The position numbers and the translations under genes were made by a program. The notes below the pieces were generated by a model, which saw only the letters and a program-made list of their open reading frames with translations, did no database searches and had not been told where the DNA came from. Below are positions 20,884 to 30,611 of a DNA stretch of 64,000 bases, one piece after another. The stretch comes from Mesobaculum littorinae (GTDB lineage Bacteria > Pseudomonadota > Alphaproteobacteria > Rhodobacterales > Rhodobacteraceae): the NCBI RefSeq assembly GCF_004011175.1, contig NZ_RQXX01000001.1:734536-798535 (forward strand), in the 5' to 3' direction. The number at the start of each line of letters is the position of its first letter. The first letter of the stretch is position 1.

Positions 20884-23295
20884 TTAGTGCGCGGTAGCCG
20901 CCGGGCCCTCATTCTGCTGCGCCAGGGCGCGCTTGGCTGCAGCGGCCTCTTCCGCGGCCTCGTCCCATTCGATGGGCTCGGGCTCGTGGACCAGGGCGCG
21001 GGCCAGAACGTCCCGGACGTGGGTGACAGGGATGATCTCAAGCCCCTCCTTCACGTTGTCGGGGATGTCGGCCAGATCCTTCTCGTTCTCTTCGGGGATC
21101 AACACCGTCTTGATGCCGCCACGCAGGGCCGCCAGAAGCTTTTCCTTCAGCCCGCCGATGGCCATCGCATTGCCGCGCAGGCTGACCTCGCCCGTCATCG
21201 CGATGTCCTTGCGGACCGGGATCTGGGTCAGGACAGACACGATCGAGGTCACCATCGCCAGACCGGCCGAGGGCCCGTCTTTCGGTGTCGCCCCGTCGGG
21301 CACGTGGACGTGGATGTCCATCGTGTCGAAGCGCGGCGGCTTCACCCCGATCGCCGGCGCGATCGAGCGAACGTAGCTTGATGCCGCGTCGATCGATTCC
21401 TTCATCACGTCGCCCAGCTTGCCGGTGGTCTTCATCCGTCCCTTGCCCGGCAGGCGCAGCGCCTCGATCTGCAGAAGATCGCCGCCGACCTGCGTCCAGG
21501 CGAGGCCGGTCACGACGCCGATCTGGTCCTCCTTCTCGGCCAACCCGTAGCGGTGCTTCTTCACACCCAGGTAGTCCGCCAGATTGTCGGTCGTGATCCG
21601 CACTTCCGAAACTTCCTTGCGCACCAGCTGCGTCACCGCCTTGCGGGCCAGTTTCGCCAGCTCGCGCTCAAGGTTCCGCACGCCCGCCTCGCGGGTATAG
21701 GTGCGGATCATCTCCATCAGCGCGTCATCGTCGATGGAGAATTCACCCTTCTTAAGGCCGTGATTGTCAATCTGCTTGCCGATCAGGTGCCGCTTGGCGA
21801 TTTCGAGCTTCTCGTCCTCCGTGTAGCCCGACAGCGAAATGATCTCCATCCGGTCCAGAAGCGGACCGGGCATGTTGTAGGAGTTCGCCGTCGTGATGAA
21901 CATCACGTTCGACAGGTCGTATTCCACCTCGAGATAGTGGTCGACGAAGGTGGCGTTCTGCTCGGGATCCAGCACCTCGAGCATGGCCGACGACGGATCG
22001 CCGCGGAAATCCTGGCCCATCTTGTCGATCTCATCGAGCAGGATCAGCGGGTTCGTCGTCTTGGCCTTCTTCAGCGCCTGGATGATCTTGCCGGGCATCG
22101 AGCCGATATAGGTCCGGCGGTGGCCGCGGATCTCGGATTCATCGCGCACGCCGCCCAGGCTGATGCGGATGAATTCCCGGCCGGTCGCCTTGGCAACCGA
22201 CTTGCCCAGCGACGTCTTGCCGACGCCCGGAGGGCCGACGAGGCACATGATTGGGCCCTTCAGCTTCTTGGACCGCTGCTGCACGGCCAGATACTCGACG
22301 ATCCGCTCCTTCACCTTTTCGAGGCTGTAGTGATCGTCGTCGAGCACCTTCTGCGCGGCGCCAAGATCCTTCTTGACCCGGCTCTTGGTGTTCCACGGGA
22401 TCGACAGCATCCAGTCGAGGTAGTTGCGCACCACAGTCGCCTCGGCCGACATCGGGCTCATGTTCTTGAGCTTCTTGATCTCGGCATCGGCCTTTTCGCG
22501 CGCCTCCTTCGACAGCTTCGTCTCCGAGACGCGTTTCTCCAGCTCGGCGACCTCATTCTGGCCGTCCTCGCCGTCGCCCAGCTCTTTCTGAATGGCCTTC
22601 ATCTGCTCATTCAGGTAGTATTCGCGCTGGGTGCGCTCCATCTGGCTTTTGACGCGGGTCTTGATCTTCTTCTCGACCTGCAGGACGCTCATCTCGCCCT
22701 GCATCAGGCCATAGACCTTCTCCAGCCGCTCCGAGATCGACAGCGTTTCAAGAAGTTCCTGCTTCTGCGCCACCTCGACGCCCAAGTGACCGGCCACGAG
22801 ATCGGCGAGCTTGGCACTTTCATGCGTGTCCGACACGGCGGCCAGCGCCTCTTCGGGGATGTTCTTCTTGATCTTCGCGTAGCGCTCGAACTCGGCCGCG
22901 ACCGAGCGGACGAGCGCGGTCACCGTCGCCTCGTCGCCATCCTCTTCCTCAAGCACCTCGGCCTCGGCTTCGAAGAACAGCTCGTTCTCGACGAAGTCGG
23001 TGATGCGCACGCGGCTCTTGCCCTCGACCAGCACCTTTACAGTGCCGTCGGGCAGCTTCAGCAGTTGCAGCACGCTGGCCAGGACGCCGGCGCGATAGAT
23101 GCCATCCTGATCCGGATCGTCGACAGAGGGGTCGATCTGCGACGACAGCAGGATCTGCTTGTCGTCGTTCATCACCTCTTCGAGCGCCCGCACCGATTTC
23201 TCGCGCCCCACGAAGAGCGGCACGATCATGTGGGGGAACACCACGATGTCGCGCAACGGCAGGACGGGATAGGAAGGGCTCATGTGCTCGGTCAT
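20884..23295 (-). CDS. lon: ATP-dependent protease Lon
   Basis: This 803-aa LonA protease degrades misfolded and selected regulatory proteins in the cytosol. The N-terminal substrate-binding domain (LON) runs to about residue 300. The AAA+ module has Walker [10 protein letters not shown], Walker [12 protein letters not shown] and a sensor region. The protease domain has catalytic Ser676 in PKDGPSAG, with the partner Lys about 43 residues later in [17 protein letters not shown] 23295 has AAGGAT 8 nt upstream and matches the family N-terminus; an upstream in-frame ATG is rejected. A heat-shock-like promoter is seen about 75 nt upstream. Confidence 0.98.
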   Translation of the reverse strand: MTEHMSPSYPVLPLRDIVVFPHMIVPLFVGREKSVRALEEVMNDDKQILLSSQIDPSVDDPDQDGIYRAGVLASVLQLLKLPDGTVKVLVEGKSRVRITDFVENELFFEAEAEVLEEEDGDEATVTALVRSVAAEFERYAKIKKNIPEEALAAVSDTHESAKLADLVAGHLGVEVAQKQELLETLSISERLEKVYGLMQGEMSVLQVEKKIKTRVKSQMERTQREYYLNEQMKAIQKELGDGEDGQNEVAELEKRVSETKLSKEAREKADAEIKKLKNMSPMSAEATVVRNYLDWMLSIPWNTKSRVKKDLGAAQKVLDDDHYSLEKVKERIVEYLAVQQRSKKLKGPIMCLVGPPGVGKTSLGKSVAKATGREFIRISLGGVRDESEIRGHRRTYIGSMPGKIIQALKKAKTTNPLILLDEIDKMGQDFRGDPSSAMLEVLDPEQNATFVDHYLEVEYDLSNVMFITTANSYNMPGPLLDRMEIISLSGYTEDEKLEIAKRHLIGKQIDNHGLKKGEFSIDDDALMEMIRTYTREAGVRNLERELAKLARKAVTQLVRKEVSEVRITTDNLADYLGVKKHRYGLAEKEDQIGVVTGLAWTQVGGDLLQIEALRLPGKGRMKTTGKLGDVMKESIDAASSYVRSIAPAIGVKPPRFDTMDIHVHVPDGATPKDGPSAGLAMVTSIVSVLTQIPVRKDIAMTGEVSLRGNAMAIGGLKEKLLAALRGGIKTVLIPEENEKDLADIPDNVKEGLEIIPVTHVRDVLARALVHEPEPIEWDEAAEEAAAAKRALAQQNEGPAATAH

Positions 23296-23367
23296 GCTTT
23301 TATCCTTATGTGGCAGGAAGGCGCCGGCCCCGGTCGGCGGCCACAGGCCTTCCCCGTCATCCACCAG

Positions 23368-23396
23368 ATGTGGGGGCGCCGGGGGGTGTCTTCAAC
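23368..23396 (-). promoter_or_regulatory. Possible RpoH (sigma-32) promoter of lon
   Basis: On the minus strand GTTGAAG (23390-23396) and CCCCACAT (23368-23375) are 14 bp apart. They resemble the heat-shock sigma factor consensus (CTTGAA, then CCCCATnT). The -10 lies about 73 nt before the lon ATG. lon is a classic heat-shock gene, so the match is sensible but not proven. Confidence 0.4.
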
Positions 23397-23579
23397 CACA
23401 AACTCCGGTCAGGTTCGGGGCCCGAGTGTGACCGGGGCGGGCCCGGTTCACAAGCGCAGATCGACGGTAAGGTAGACGGCGGCGCCCGTCTCTGGCGCCC
23501 TGCCCCGCCGCTTCGTCACTGCGATAGAGGTGGCGGACGCGGCGGAAGATGACGTTCAGTGTGATCCGTCGGGCCCAGG

Positions 23580-23615
23580 GGACATTCCCGGAGGGGCTGG
23601 CCCCCGGGAATGTCC
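23580..23615 (-). terminator. Hairpin after the old yellow enzyme gene
   Basis: The arms GGACATTCCCGG and CCGGGAATGTCC make a perfect 12-bp stem with a 12-nt loop, 18 bp after the stop of the gene at 23634-24731. No T-run is present. Confidence 0.55.
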
Positions 23616-23633
23616 TGTGCTCGGTTCGCGCGC

Positions 23634-24731
23634 TTAAGCGGCGCTGTCCTTCAGGAAGGGATAATCCGTGTATCCCTCGGCCCCGCCGCCGTAGAAGGTT
23701 TCGGGGTTGGGCTCGTTCAGCGGCGCATCCTGTTCCAGGCGCTCTGCCAGGTCGGGGTTGGCGATATAGGCCCGGCCGAAGGCCACGGCATCCACGTCGC
23801 CATTCTCCACCGCCTCGATGGCCAGCGCGCGGTCGTAGCTGTTGTTGCCGATCCAGACGCCGTCGAACTCGGTCCGCAGGGCGGCCAGGGACATGCCTTC
23901 GGGCAGATCGCGGGATCCGCCGGTCGCACCCTCGATCGCGTGCAGATAGGCCAGGCTGTAGCCGTTCAGCCGCTGCACGACGTAGGAATAGGTCGCCTGC
24001 GCATCGCCCAGCTCCATCCCGTTGGCGGGCGAGAACGGGCTGAGCCGGATACCCACGCGGTCCGCGCCCCAGACATCGACCACGGCGTCGAGCACCTCGA
24101 ACAACAGTCGCGCGCGGTTTTCCACCGGGCCGCCATAGTCGTCGTCGCGCTTGTTCGAGGTCTCGCGCAGGAACTGCTCGATCAGGTAGCCGTTCGCGGC
24201 ATGCACCTCGACCCCGTCGAAGCCCGCCTGCAGCGCGACCTGCGCGGCGTGGCGGAAATCGGCGACGAGACGCGGGATCTCCGAGGTCTCCAGCGCCCGC
24301 GCCTCGGACGTGTCGACCATCTTCTCGCCGTCGAAGGTCTGTACCCCGGCTGAGGAGGCCGAGGCCGACACCGGCTTGGCGCCTGCGGGCTGAAGCGAAG
24401 TGTGGCTGACGCGGCCGACGTGCCAGAGCTGGGCGACGATCTTGCCGCCGGCCTCGTGCACGGCGGTCACGACGTTGGCCCAGCCTTCGCGCTGCGCGTC
24501 CGAGTAGATGCCGGGGGTAAAGGCATAGCCCTTTCCTTCGGGGCTGATCTGCGTCGCCTCCGAGATGATCAGCCCGCCGCTCGCGCGCTGCGCGTAGTAT
24601 TCCGCGTTCAGCGCATGCGGCGCATCATCTTCGTGACGGGCGCGGTTGCGCGTCAGCGGCGCCATCACGATGCGGTTCTTCATCTCGATCCCGCCGGCGG
24701 TCAGCGGGGTGAAAAGCTTGTCTTCGGCCAT
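23634..24731 (-). CDS. Old yellow enzyme family alkene reductase (NemA-like)
   Basis: This 365-aa FMN-dependent ene-reductase reduces activated C=C bonds or nitro compounds with NAD(P)H. Family segments: KNRIVMAPLTRNRA at the N-terminus (FMN contact), SEATQISPEGKGY, AQLWHVGRVSHTSLQP, then DGVEVHAANGYLIEQFLRE, which supplies active-site residues, and AFGRAYIANPDLAERL, which binds the FMN phosphate. Length is typical. The physiological substrate cannot be told. The next gene upstream, tgt, starts 164 bp away and is unrelated in function. Confidence 0.93.
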   Translation of the reverse strand: MAEDKLFTPLTAGGIEMKNRIVMAPLTRNRARHEDDAPHALNAEYYAQRASGGLIISEATQISPEGKGYAFTPGIYSDAQREGWANVVTAVHEAGGKIVAQLWHVGRVSHTSLQPAGAKPVSASASSAGVQTFDGEKMVDTSEARALETSEIPRLVADFRHAAQVALQAGFDGVEVHAANGYLIEQFLRETSNKRDDDYGGPVENRARLLFEVLDAVVDVWGADRVGIRLSPFSPANGMELGDAQATYSYVVQRLNGYSLAYLHAIEGATGGSRDLPEGMSLAALRTEFDGVWIGNNSYDRALAIEAVENGDVDAVAFGRAYIANPDLAERLEQDAPLNEPNPETFYGGGAEGYTDYPFLKDSAA

Positions 24732-24895
24732 TTCGGAAATCCGACTTCTGTTTGAGGGGTCGTACGTCAGCTATGCTGCCCGCCCCGTCCCGCAAGAGCC
24801 GGTGACGCAGCGGCCGCACGCACCGCCCCCCTGCGCAGGCGCACCGATGGGGCCGGATTGCCCCCGCCCGATTGCACCCCCCGTCCATGCGGCGA

Positions 24896-26026
24896 TCAAA
24901 TCGGGTCGATGTCTCCCTGCGCCTGACCGCGGTCGAAGTCGGCCTGCCAGTCGGCAAAACGGCCTTCGGCGATCGCGGCGCGCATGCCGGCCATGATCTG
25001 CTGGAAATAGTGCAGGTTGTGCCAGGTCAGCAGCATGCCCGAGATCATCTCGCCCGCGCGGAAGACGTGGTGCAGGTAGGCCCGCGAATAGCTGCGGCAG
25101 GCCGGGCAGGTGCAGGCCTCGTCCAGCGGGCGCGCATCGTCGGCGTGCCGCGCGTTCTTGATGTTGACCACGCCGCGGCGGGTAAAGGCCTGCCCGGTGC
25201 GGCCCGACCGCGAGGGCAGGACGCAATCCATCATGTCGACGCCGCGCGCCACGGCGCCGACGATGTCGGCGGGCTTGCCGACGCCCATCAGGTAGCGCGG
25301 CTTGTCCACCGGCAGCATCCCCGGGGCGTAGTCCAGCACGCCGAACATCGCCTCCTGCCCCTCGCCCACGGCCAGGCCGCCGATCGCGTAGCCGTCGAAC
25401 CCGATCTCGGTCAACGCCCTGGCGCTCTCCTCGCGCAGCGCGGGCGTCACGCCGCCCTGCTGGATCCCGAACAGCGCGTGGCCCGGACGGTCGCCGAAGG
25501 CGTCGCGCGATCGCTGCGCCCATCGCATCGACATCCGCATCGACGCGGCGACCTGCTCTTCGGTGGCGGGCAGCGCGGGGCATTCGTCGAAGCACATCAC
25601 GATGTCCGATCCCAGAAGGCGCTGGATCTCCATCGAGGTTTCGGGGCTCAGGTGGTGCTTCGACCCGTCGACATGGCTGCGAAATGTCACGCCCTCTTCG
25701 GTCAGCTTGCGCAGGTCCGACAGGCTCATCACCTGGAACCCGCCCGAGTCGGTCAGGATCGGACGGTCCCAGTTCATGAAGCGGTGCAGACCGCCCAGCC
25801 GGGCGACACGCTCGGCTCCGGGCCGCAGCATCAGGTGATAGGTATTTCCCAGCAGGATGTCGGCGCCGGTCTCGCGCACGCTTTCGGGCATCATCGCCTT
25901 GACGGTGCCGGCGGTGCCCACCGGCATGAAGGCCGGCGTGCGGATATCGCCCCGCGGCGTGCGGATCACGCCCGTCCGCGCCTTGCCATCGGTGGCGTGA
26001 AGCTCGTATGAGAAGCCGTCCGACAT
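24896..26026 (-). CDS. tgt: Queuine tRNA-ribosyltransferase
   Basis: This 376-aa bacterial Tgt exchanges guanine-34 for preQ1 in tRNAs with GUN anticodons (Asp, Asn, His, Tyr). Active-site features include [32 protein letters not shown] (catalytic Asp) and FGIQQGG. The zinc site near the C-terminus reads [19 protein letters not shown] 26026 has a strong AAGGGGG ribosome-binding site; the open extension upstream is not family-like. Other queuosine genes are not in the window. Confidence 0.97.
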   Translation of the reverse strand: MSDGFSYELHATDGKARTGVIRTPRGDIRTPAFMPVGTAGTVKAMMPESVRETGADILLGNTYHLMLRPGAERVARLGGLHRFMNWDRPILTDSGGFQVMSLSDLRKLTEEGVTFRSHVDGSKHHLSPETSMEIQRLLGSDIVMCFDECPALPATEEQVAASMRMSMRWAQRSRDAFGDRPGHALFGIQQGGVTPALREESARALTEIGFDGYAIGGLAVGEGQEAMFGVLDYAPGMLPVDKPRYLMGVGKPADIVGAVARGVDMMDCVLPSRSGRTGQAFTRRGVVNIKNARHADDARPLDEACTCPACRSYSRAYLHHVFRAGEMISGMLLTWHNLHYFQQIMAGMRAAIAEGRFADWQADFDRGQAQGDIDPI

Positions 26027-26167
26027 TGCAGACCCCCTTCGATCCCGCGGTCCCGTCCCGCACACCGGCGCGGGCGACCCGAGGCGCCTTCTGGGCGATC
26101 ACCCATAAGACCGCAAGACCCGCGCCCCAACTCCCCCAGCCCCCAGACGAACAACGGAGCCGACGGC

Positions 26168-27574
26168 ATGGCCGAAGACGCATCTCAGAGCCCCGATTTC
26201 CGCCTTGGATGGGAGGAATGGGTTTCCTTCAAAGACCTCGGCCTTCCCGCGCTGAAGGCCAAGGTCGACACCGGCGCGCGCACCTCGGCGCTGCATGCCG
26301 CCGAGATCGAGCCCTTTGGTCCCGCAGCCCGGCCCAAGGTGCGGTTCCTTGTCTACCCCGTGCCGGGGCGCAACGATCTGGCGATCCCCTGCTCGGCCGA
26401 GGTCATCGACCGGCGCGACGTGACCTCGTCGAACGGCGAGACCGAGCTGCGCTACGTCATCCAGAGCGACATCACCATGGGCGGACGCAGCTGGCCGATC
26501 GAGCTGACGCTGACCGACCGGGGCAGCATGGCCTACCGGATGCTGCTGGGCCGGCAGGCGCTGGGCGACGACATGGTGGTGAGCCCCTCGGAAAGCTTCT
26601 GCCAGCCGATGCTGGACTACGACGTCTATCATTCGACCCGGGTGCGCGAGGCGGCGCCCGACCGCACGCTGCGCATCGCCGTGCTGTCGCGCGAGCCCTC
26701 GAATTATTCGACCAGCCGCATTGTCGCCGAGGGGGAATCGCGCGGCCACGTGGTCGAGGTGATCGACACCCAGCGCTGCTACATGGCGATCAATACCATG
26801 GCGCCCGATGTCTATTACGACGGCCAGCGCCTGCCCCGCTACGATGCGGTGATCCCACGGATCGGCGCGACGGTGACATCCTACGGCACGGCGGTGATCC
26901 GGCAGTTCGAAACCATCGGCACCTATTGCGTGAACGGCTCGGACGGGATCATGGCCAGCCGCGACAAGCTTCAGGCGCACCAGGTCCTGGCGCGCCACCG
27001 GATCGGAATGCCGACGACGGCCTTCGCGGCCTCGCCCAAGGACACCGATAACCTGATCGGCCTCGTGGGCCGGGCGCCGCTGATCGTGAAGCTTCTGGAA
27101 TCGACGCAAGGCAAGGGTGTGGTGCTGGCCGAAACCCAGAAGGCCGCGCAGTCGGTGATCGACGCCTTCCGGGGGCTGCGCGCCAATTTCCTGGTCCAGC
27201 AGTTCGTGAAGGAAGCCGCGGGCGAAGATATCCGGTGTCTGGTGATGAACGGCCGTGTCGTCGCCTCGATGCGGCGGACGGCGCAGGCGGGCGAGTTCCG
27301 GTCGAACCTGCACCGCGGCGGCGTGGCCGAGGCGGTGAAGATCACCAAGGAGGAACGCGAAACGGCCGTGCGCGCGGCCAAGGCGTTTCGCCTCGGGCTG
27401 GCCGGCGTGGACCTGCTGCGCGCCTCGGACGGTCCCAAGGTGCTCGAGGTCAACTCCTCGCCCGGGCTCGAGGGGATCGAGAACGCGACCGGCAAGAACC
27501 TCTGCGCCGCGCTTTACGAAGAAATCGAGCGGCGCGTGCGCCCTGCCCCCGCCCGCCGGCGCAGCAAGGGCTGA
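26168..27574 (+). CDS. Fusion of RimB-like retropepsin and RimK-like ATP-grasp glutamate ligase
   Basis: This 468-aa protein joins two enzymes. Residues about 10-160 are a RimB-type (ATP-dependent zinc protease family) domain with retropepsin-like motif [13 protein letters not shown], Asp34 being the likely catalytic acid. Residues about 170-460 are a RimK-type ATP-grasp ligase ([53 protein letters not shown]). In Pseudomonas, RimK adds glutamates to the C-terminus of ribosomal protein S6 and a separate RimB trims them, so this chain could write and erase the same mark. That role is inference. A hairpin terminator follows directly. Confidence 0.88.
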   Translation: MAEDASQSPDFRLGWEEWVSFKDLGLPALKAKVDTGARTSALHAAEIEPFGPAARPKVRFLVYPVPGRNDLAIPCSAEVIDRRDVTSSNGETELRYVIQSDITMGGRSWPIELTLTDRGSMAYRMLLGRQALGDDMVVSPSESFCQPMLDYDVYHSTRVREAAPDRTLRIAVLSREPSNYSTSRIVAEGESRGHVVEVIDTQRCYMAINTMAPDVYYDGQRLPRYDAVIPRIGATVTSYGTAVIRQFETIGTYCVNGSDGIMASRDKLQAHQVLARHRIGMPTTAFAASPKDTDNLIGLVGRAPLIVKLLESTQGKGVVLAETQKAAQSVIDAFRGLRANFLVQQFVKEAAGEDIRCLVMNGRVVASMRRTAQAGEFRSNLHRGGVAEAVKITKEERETAVRAAKAFRLGLAGVDLLRASDGPKVLEVNSSPGLEGIENATGKNLCAALYEEIERRVRPAPARRRSKG

Positions 27575-27603
27575 AAGCCGGGCGACGCCGCGGCCCGCTT
27601 TTT
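27574..27603 (+). terminator. Terminator after the RimB-RimK gene
   Basis: The arms AAAGCCGGGC and GCCCGCTTT pair with one bulged C and end in a run of five Ts. It begins at the last base of the stop codon of the RimB-RimK gene. Confidence 0.7.
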
Positions 27604-27659
27604 CGCGCGCGAAGGCTGGAAATTCCGCGGCTCCGGGACATCTCCCCCGGTTATTGACG

Positions 27660-27678
27660 CAAGGACCGGTGCGGTGTC
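27660..27678. repeat. Copy 2 of a 19-nt exact repeat
   Basis: Identical to 11423-11441 over 19 nt and in the same orientation. Here it is intergenic, between the RimB-RimK terminator and a strong hairpin upstream of the mechanosensitive channel. Confidence 0.6.
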
Positions 27679-27693
27679 GGCCGACGTCGCCGC

Positions 27694-27725
27694 GCCCCCG
27701 GGCGGCGCATGCCCCGCCCGGGGGC
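27694..27725. other. Perfect 12-bp hairpin upstream of the mechanosensitive channel
   Basis: GCCCCCGGGCGG and its exact complement enclose an 8-nt loop. No T-run follows on the plus strand. It lies 38 nt before a 23-codon ORF. It could end transcription, or fold in the leader of the channel transcript. Which, I cannot say. Confidence 0.5.
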
Positions 27726-27763
27726 TGCCGTGCGGTACAAATGACGTCGTAAAGGAGGCGCCG

Positions 27764-27835
27764 ATGCACGCCATGACGGACCTGACCGCCGTGCCCCGGC
27801 GCTGGCTTTGCCCGCATCTTCGGGGCGCCGCATGA
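27764..27835 (+). CDS. 23-aa leader ORF coupled to the mechanosensitive channel
   Basis: A short frame, MHAMTDLTAVPRRWL then CPHLRGAA, has a near-perfect ribosome-binding site (AAAGGAGG, 6 nt before the ATG). It ends in TGA overlapping the channel's ATG as ATGA. The channel start itself has no good Shine-Dalgarno, so ribosomes probably arrive by reading this ORF first. It may be a translational-coupling leader or a regulatory peptide; no family is recognised. Two arginines and a Trp-Leu-Cys-Pro stretch are notable but give no function. Confidence 0.6.
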   Translation: MHAMTDLTAVPRRWLCPHLRGAA

Positions 27836-29487
27836 GCCTGCGCGTGCCGCCCGTCATCGCCGCGCTTTTCGCCCTTCTCTTCTGTCTCGTCGCCGCGCCG
27901 CCCCTCGCCGCGCAGGATGCCTTTTACGAGGTCGACGCGCTTAACGCGGGCTTGCCACCCGTTCCCGAGGATTTTTACCGCGACAACCCGCAGGAAGCGG
28001 TCGAAAGCTTTCTGGACGCGGCCGAGGACGAGGACTGGGCCCGGGCCGTCCACGCGCTGAACCTCAACCGCGTTGACGAGGCTGATCAGGCCGAGCGCGG
28101 GCCGCCCCTTGCCCGACAGCTGGCCCGGGTGCTGGATCGCCGGGTCGTGATCTCGTGGCGTCGTCTGCTTGAACGGCCGGATGCGCTGGACGCTCAGGCC
28201 TCGTCCAGCGCCGCGACGGCGGGCCAGCCGCGCCGCTCGCTGCTTCTGGCTGTTCTCGACCGGGGCCCGCGCGAAGGCGCCATCCGACTGGAACGGATCA
28301 AGGCGGGCGATGACGATCCGGTCTGGGTCTTCTCCGACCGCACGGTCGAGCTGGTGCCCGAGCTCTATCGCCTCTACGGTCCGTCGTCGCTGGAAAGCTC
28401 CCTGCCAGACTGGCTGCGCAAGCAGACCTTCTGGGGCATCCACGTGTGGGAGCTGATCGGGCTGCCGGTGGTGCTGATCACCGCCTATCTGGCGGGGCGG
28501 CTGCTGCACCGGCTTTTCGGCTGGTTGTCGCGCAAGGCCACCCATTACTGGACCACCGTGACGCTGCGCGCGCTGCGCTGGCCCTCGATCATCGTCGTGG
28601 TCACGACGATCCTGCTTTACTCGACGCTGAGGATCTTCGTGTTCTCCGGCCCGGTTTCGACCATCATCGTGCCGCTGACGGTCATCGGCTACGTCACCGC
28701 GATCCTGATCTTCGCGCTCAACGTCATCGACACCGTGCTGGACCGTCTGGTGACCTTCGACAGTGACAAGCTGTCGGACCCCGACAACCAGGCGCTGCGG
28801 TCCTTCGCGACCTCGATGTCGGCGGGACGGCGGGCGCTGATCGTTCTGGCCCTGCTGATCGCGGCGGGCACCGCGCTCGCCTCGGCCAACCTCTTCCGCA
28901 CCTTGGGCTTTTCCCTTCTGGCCTCGGCCGGCGCCCTGACCCTGATCCTGGGTTTCGCGGCGCGCCAGATCCTGGGCAACATCCTCGCCTCGATGCAGAT
29001 CGCGATGAACCGGTCGGCCCGCATCGGCGATTTCGTCGTGTTCAAGGACCACTGGTGCACCGTCGAGCGGATCCATTTCACCTTCGTCCAGCTGCGCACC
29101 TGGACCGGCAACCGGCTGGTCGTGCCGGTGTCGGATTTCGTGTCCGACAGTTTCGAGAACTGGTCGCTGATCGATTCAGGCATGATCCGGGTCATCGATC
29201 TGACGCTGGCCCAGACCGCGGACGTCGGCGCCTTGCGCGAGCGGTTTCATGCCATCGTCGACGATCACGACCAAATCGAGCGGGACGACAACACCATGGC
29301 GATGGTGCTGTCACAGGACGGGTTCGGCCAGGTCGTGCGCTTCACGGTTTACTGCAGGAATCAGATGCAGGCCTGGGCCATCGAGTGCGATATCCGCGAA
29401 AAACTGATGGTCGCCGCGCGCGAGCTTGAGGAAAACCTTCCGCAGCCGGTGCTGCCGCAGGCCCGGATGGACGACATGGCCGGCTGA
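27832..29487 (+). CDS. MscS-family mechanosensitive ion channel with exported N-terminal domain
   Basis: This 551-aa protein has a signal peptide (RVPPVIAALFALLFCLVAAPPLAAQ). A periplasmic region of about 180 residues follows, then several membrane helices from about 215 on, and the MscS pore and beta domains. The pore-lining helix lies near LLASAGALTLILGFAARQILGNILASMQIAMNRS read in parts, followed by RIGDFVVFKDHWCTVERIHFTF, the typical beta-domain entry. It should relieve turgor on hypo-osmotic shock. ATG 27832 is chosen because it overlaps the stop of the 23-aa leader ORF; an in-frame ATG at 27808 lacks a ribosome-binding site. Confidence 0.9.
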   Translation: MSLRVPPVIAALFALLFCLVAAPPLAAQDAFYEVDALNAGLPPVPEDFYRDNPQEAVESFLDAAEDEDWARAVHALNLNRVDEADQAERGPPLARQLARVLDRRVVISWRRLLERPDALDAQASSSAATAGQPRRSLLLAVLDRGPREGAIRLERIKAGDDDPVWVFSDRTVELVPELYRLYGPSSLESSLPDWLRKQTFWGIHVWELIGLPVVLITAYLAGRLLHRLFGWLSRKATHYWTTVTLRALRWPSIIVVVTTILLYSTLRIFVFSGPVSTIIVPLTVIGYVTAILIFALNVIDTVLDRLVTFDSDKLSDPDNQALRSFATSMSAGRRALIVLALLIAAGTALASANLFRTLGFSLLASAGALTLILGFAARQILGNILASMQIAMNRSARIGDFVVFKDHWCTVERIHFTFVQLRTWTGNRLVVPVSDFVSDSFENWSLIDSGMIRVIDLTLAQTADVGALRERFHAIVDDHDQIERDDNTMAMVLSQDGFGQVVRFTVYCRNQMQAWAIECDIREKLMVAARELEENLPQPVLPQARMDDMAG

Positions 29488-29611
29488 CCGCACGCGTGTT
29501 TACGGGGTGCGCGCTTGCCGGAAGGCACGCCGCTCCACGGCTACACCGCCTTTACGCGCCCGCCCATAAATCTTATGTTTTCGCTCTGACACCGCGAAGG
29601 CAGGACCGAGC

Positions 29612-29977
29612 ATGACCGCTGAGAACACCGCACCGACCGAGGGCACGCCGCTGATCCGCCCGTCGAGCACCGATCACCCGTTGCACGAAGCGGTGGTGGA
29701 AGCCTGCCGCTCGGTCTACGACCCCGAGATCCCGGTCAACATCTACGACCTGGGCCTGATCTACACGATCGACATTACTGCCGAGAACGATGTCGGCATC
29801 ACCATGACCCTGACCGCACCGGGCTGTCCCGTGGCCGGCGACATGCCGGGCTGGGTCGCGGATGCGGTCGAGCCGCTGGCCGGGGTCAAGACCGTCAACG
29901 TCGAACTGACGTGGGAACCGCCCTGGGGCATGGACATGATGTCCGACGAGGCGCGGCTGGAACTGGGCTTCATGTAG
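29612..29977 (+). CDS. SufT-like DUF59 (MIP18 family) Fe-S assembly protein
   Basis: This 121-aa MIP18/DUF59 protein has an N-terminal tail of about 20 residues, then the family core: ACRSVYDPEIPVNIYDLGLIY and TLTAPGCPVAGDMPGWV, in which the single Cys is the conserved one. Family members (SufT, PaaD-type) help mature Fe-S proteins. The next gene is an A-type Fe-S carrier, which supports this role. The rest of the suf operon is not in the window. PaaD itself is longer and sits in phenylacetate clusters, so SufT-type is the better fit. Confidence 0.85.
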   Translation: MTAENTAPTEGTPLIRPSSTDHPLHEAVVEACRSVYDPEIPVNIYDLGLIYTIDITAENDVGITMTLTAPGCPVAGDMPGWVADAVEPLAGVKTVNVELTWEPPWGMDMMSDEARLELGFM

Positions 29978-30072
29978 GCCCGCCTTACACCTGCGCCGGT
30001 TCGCACCTGCCCCGGTCTTGCGACCGTTTGGGTGCGGCCCTACCTTTGACGTCAGACAGAACGGAGGCCCCG

Positions 30073-30450
30073 ATGTTCGGCATTCCCGGCAAGCAAGCCG
30101 TCACCATGACCCCGGCGGCCATGTCCCAGATCACCAAGCTGATGCAGCGCGCCGGCCACAAGGGCCTGCGCATCGGCATCAAGAAGGGCGGTTGCGCGGG
30201 CATGGAGTACACCATGGACTACGTCGACGAGATCGACGCCAACGACGAAGTCGTCGAAGAGGGCGGCGCCCGCGTGATGATCGCGCCGATGGCGCAAATG
30301 TTCCTGTTCGGCACCGAGATCGACTACGAGACCTCGCTGCTGGAATCGGGGTTCAAGTTCCGCAACCCCAACGTCTCTGAGGCCTGCGGCTGCGGCGAAT
30401 CGATCAAGTTCCGCGATGTCGAGGATCTGGCCGCCGAACGCGAGGGCTGA
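30073..30450 (+). CDS. A-type iron-sulfur cluster carrier (IscA/SufA/ErpA family)
   Basis: This 125-aa protein carries the three conserved cysteines of A-type carriers: one in KKGGCAGMEYTMD and two in ACGCGES near the C-terminus. It is predicted to bind and hand over Fe-S clusters or iron. GGAGG lies 6-10 nt before ATG 30073. It follows the SufT-like gene by 95 bp on the same strand; the two probably belong to the Suf assembly set. Which of SufA, IscA or ErpA it corresponds to cannot be decided by reading. Confidence 0.9.
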   Translation: MFGIPGKQAVTMTPAAMSQITKLMQRAGHKGLRIGIKKGGCAGMEYTMDYVDEIDANDEVVEEGGARVMIAPMAQMFLFGTEIDYETSLLESGFKFRNPNVSEACGCGESIKFRDVEDLAAEREG

Positions 30451-30611
30451 GCGCCCGGCCTTCGCTCCCCATGCGAACGGGCCCGGCGGCGACAAAACGG
30501 ATGTTGATCTGACAGCGTGTTCCTTGGCGGGCGCGCCGTTTTCGCATGTGCCGTTTGACGGAGAGCCGCAGGCGGTTAAGTCTCACGCGACCCAATCACG
30601 AGGAGATGCAG

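Larger units (their letters stand above)
23296..23633. other. Intergenic region between lon start and old yellow enzyme end
   Basis: These 338 bp carry the presumed lon promoter (23368-23396) and the hairpin ending the old yellow enzyme gene (23580-23615). I see no small gene with a credible ribosome-binding site on either strand. Confidence 0.5.
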
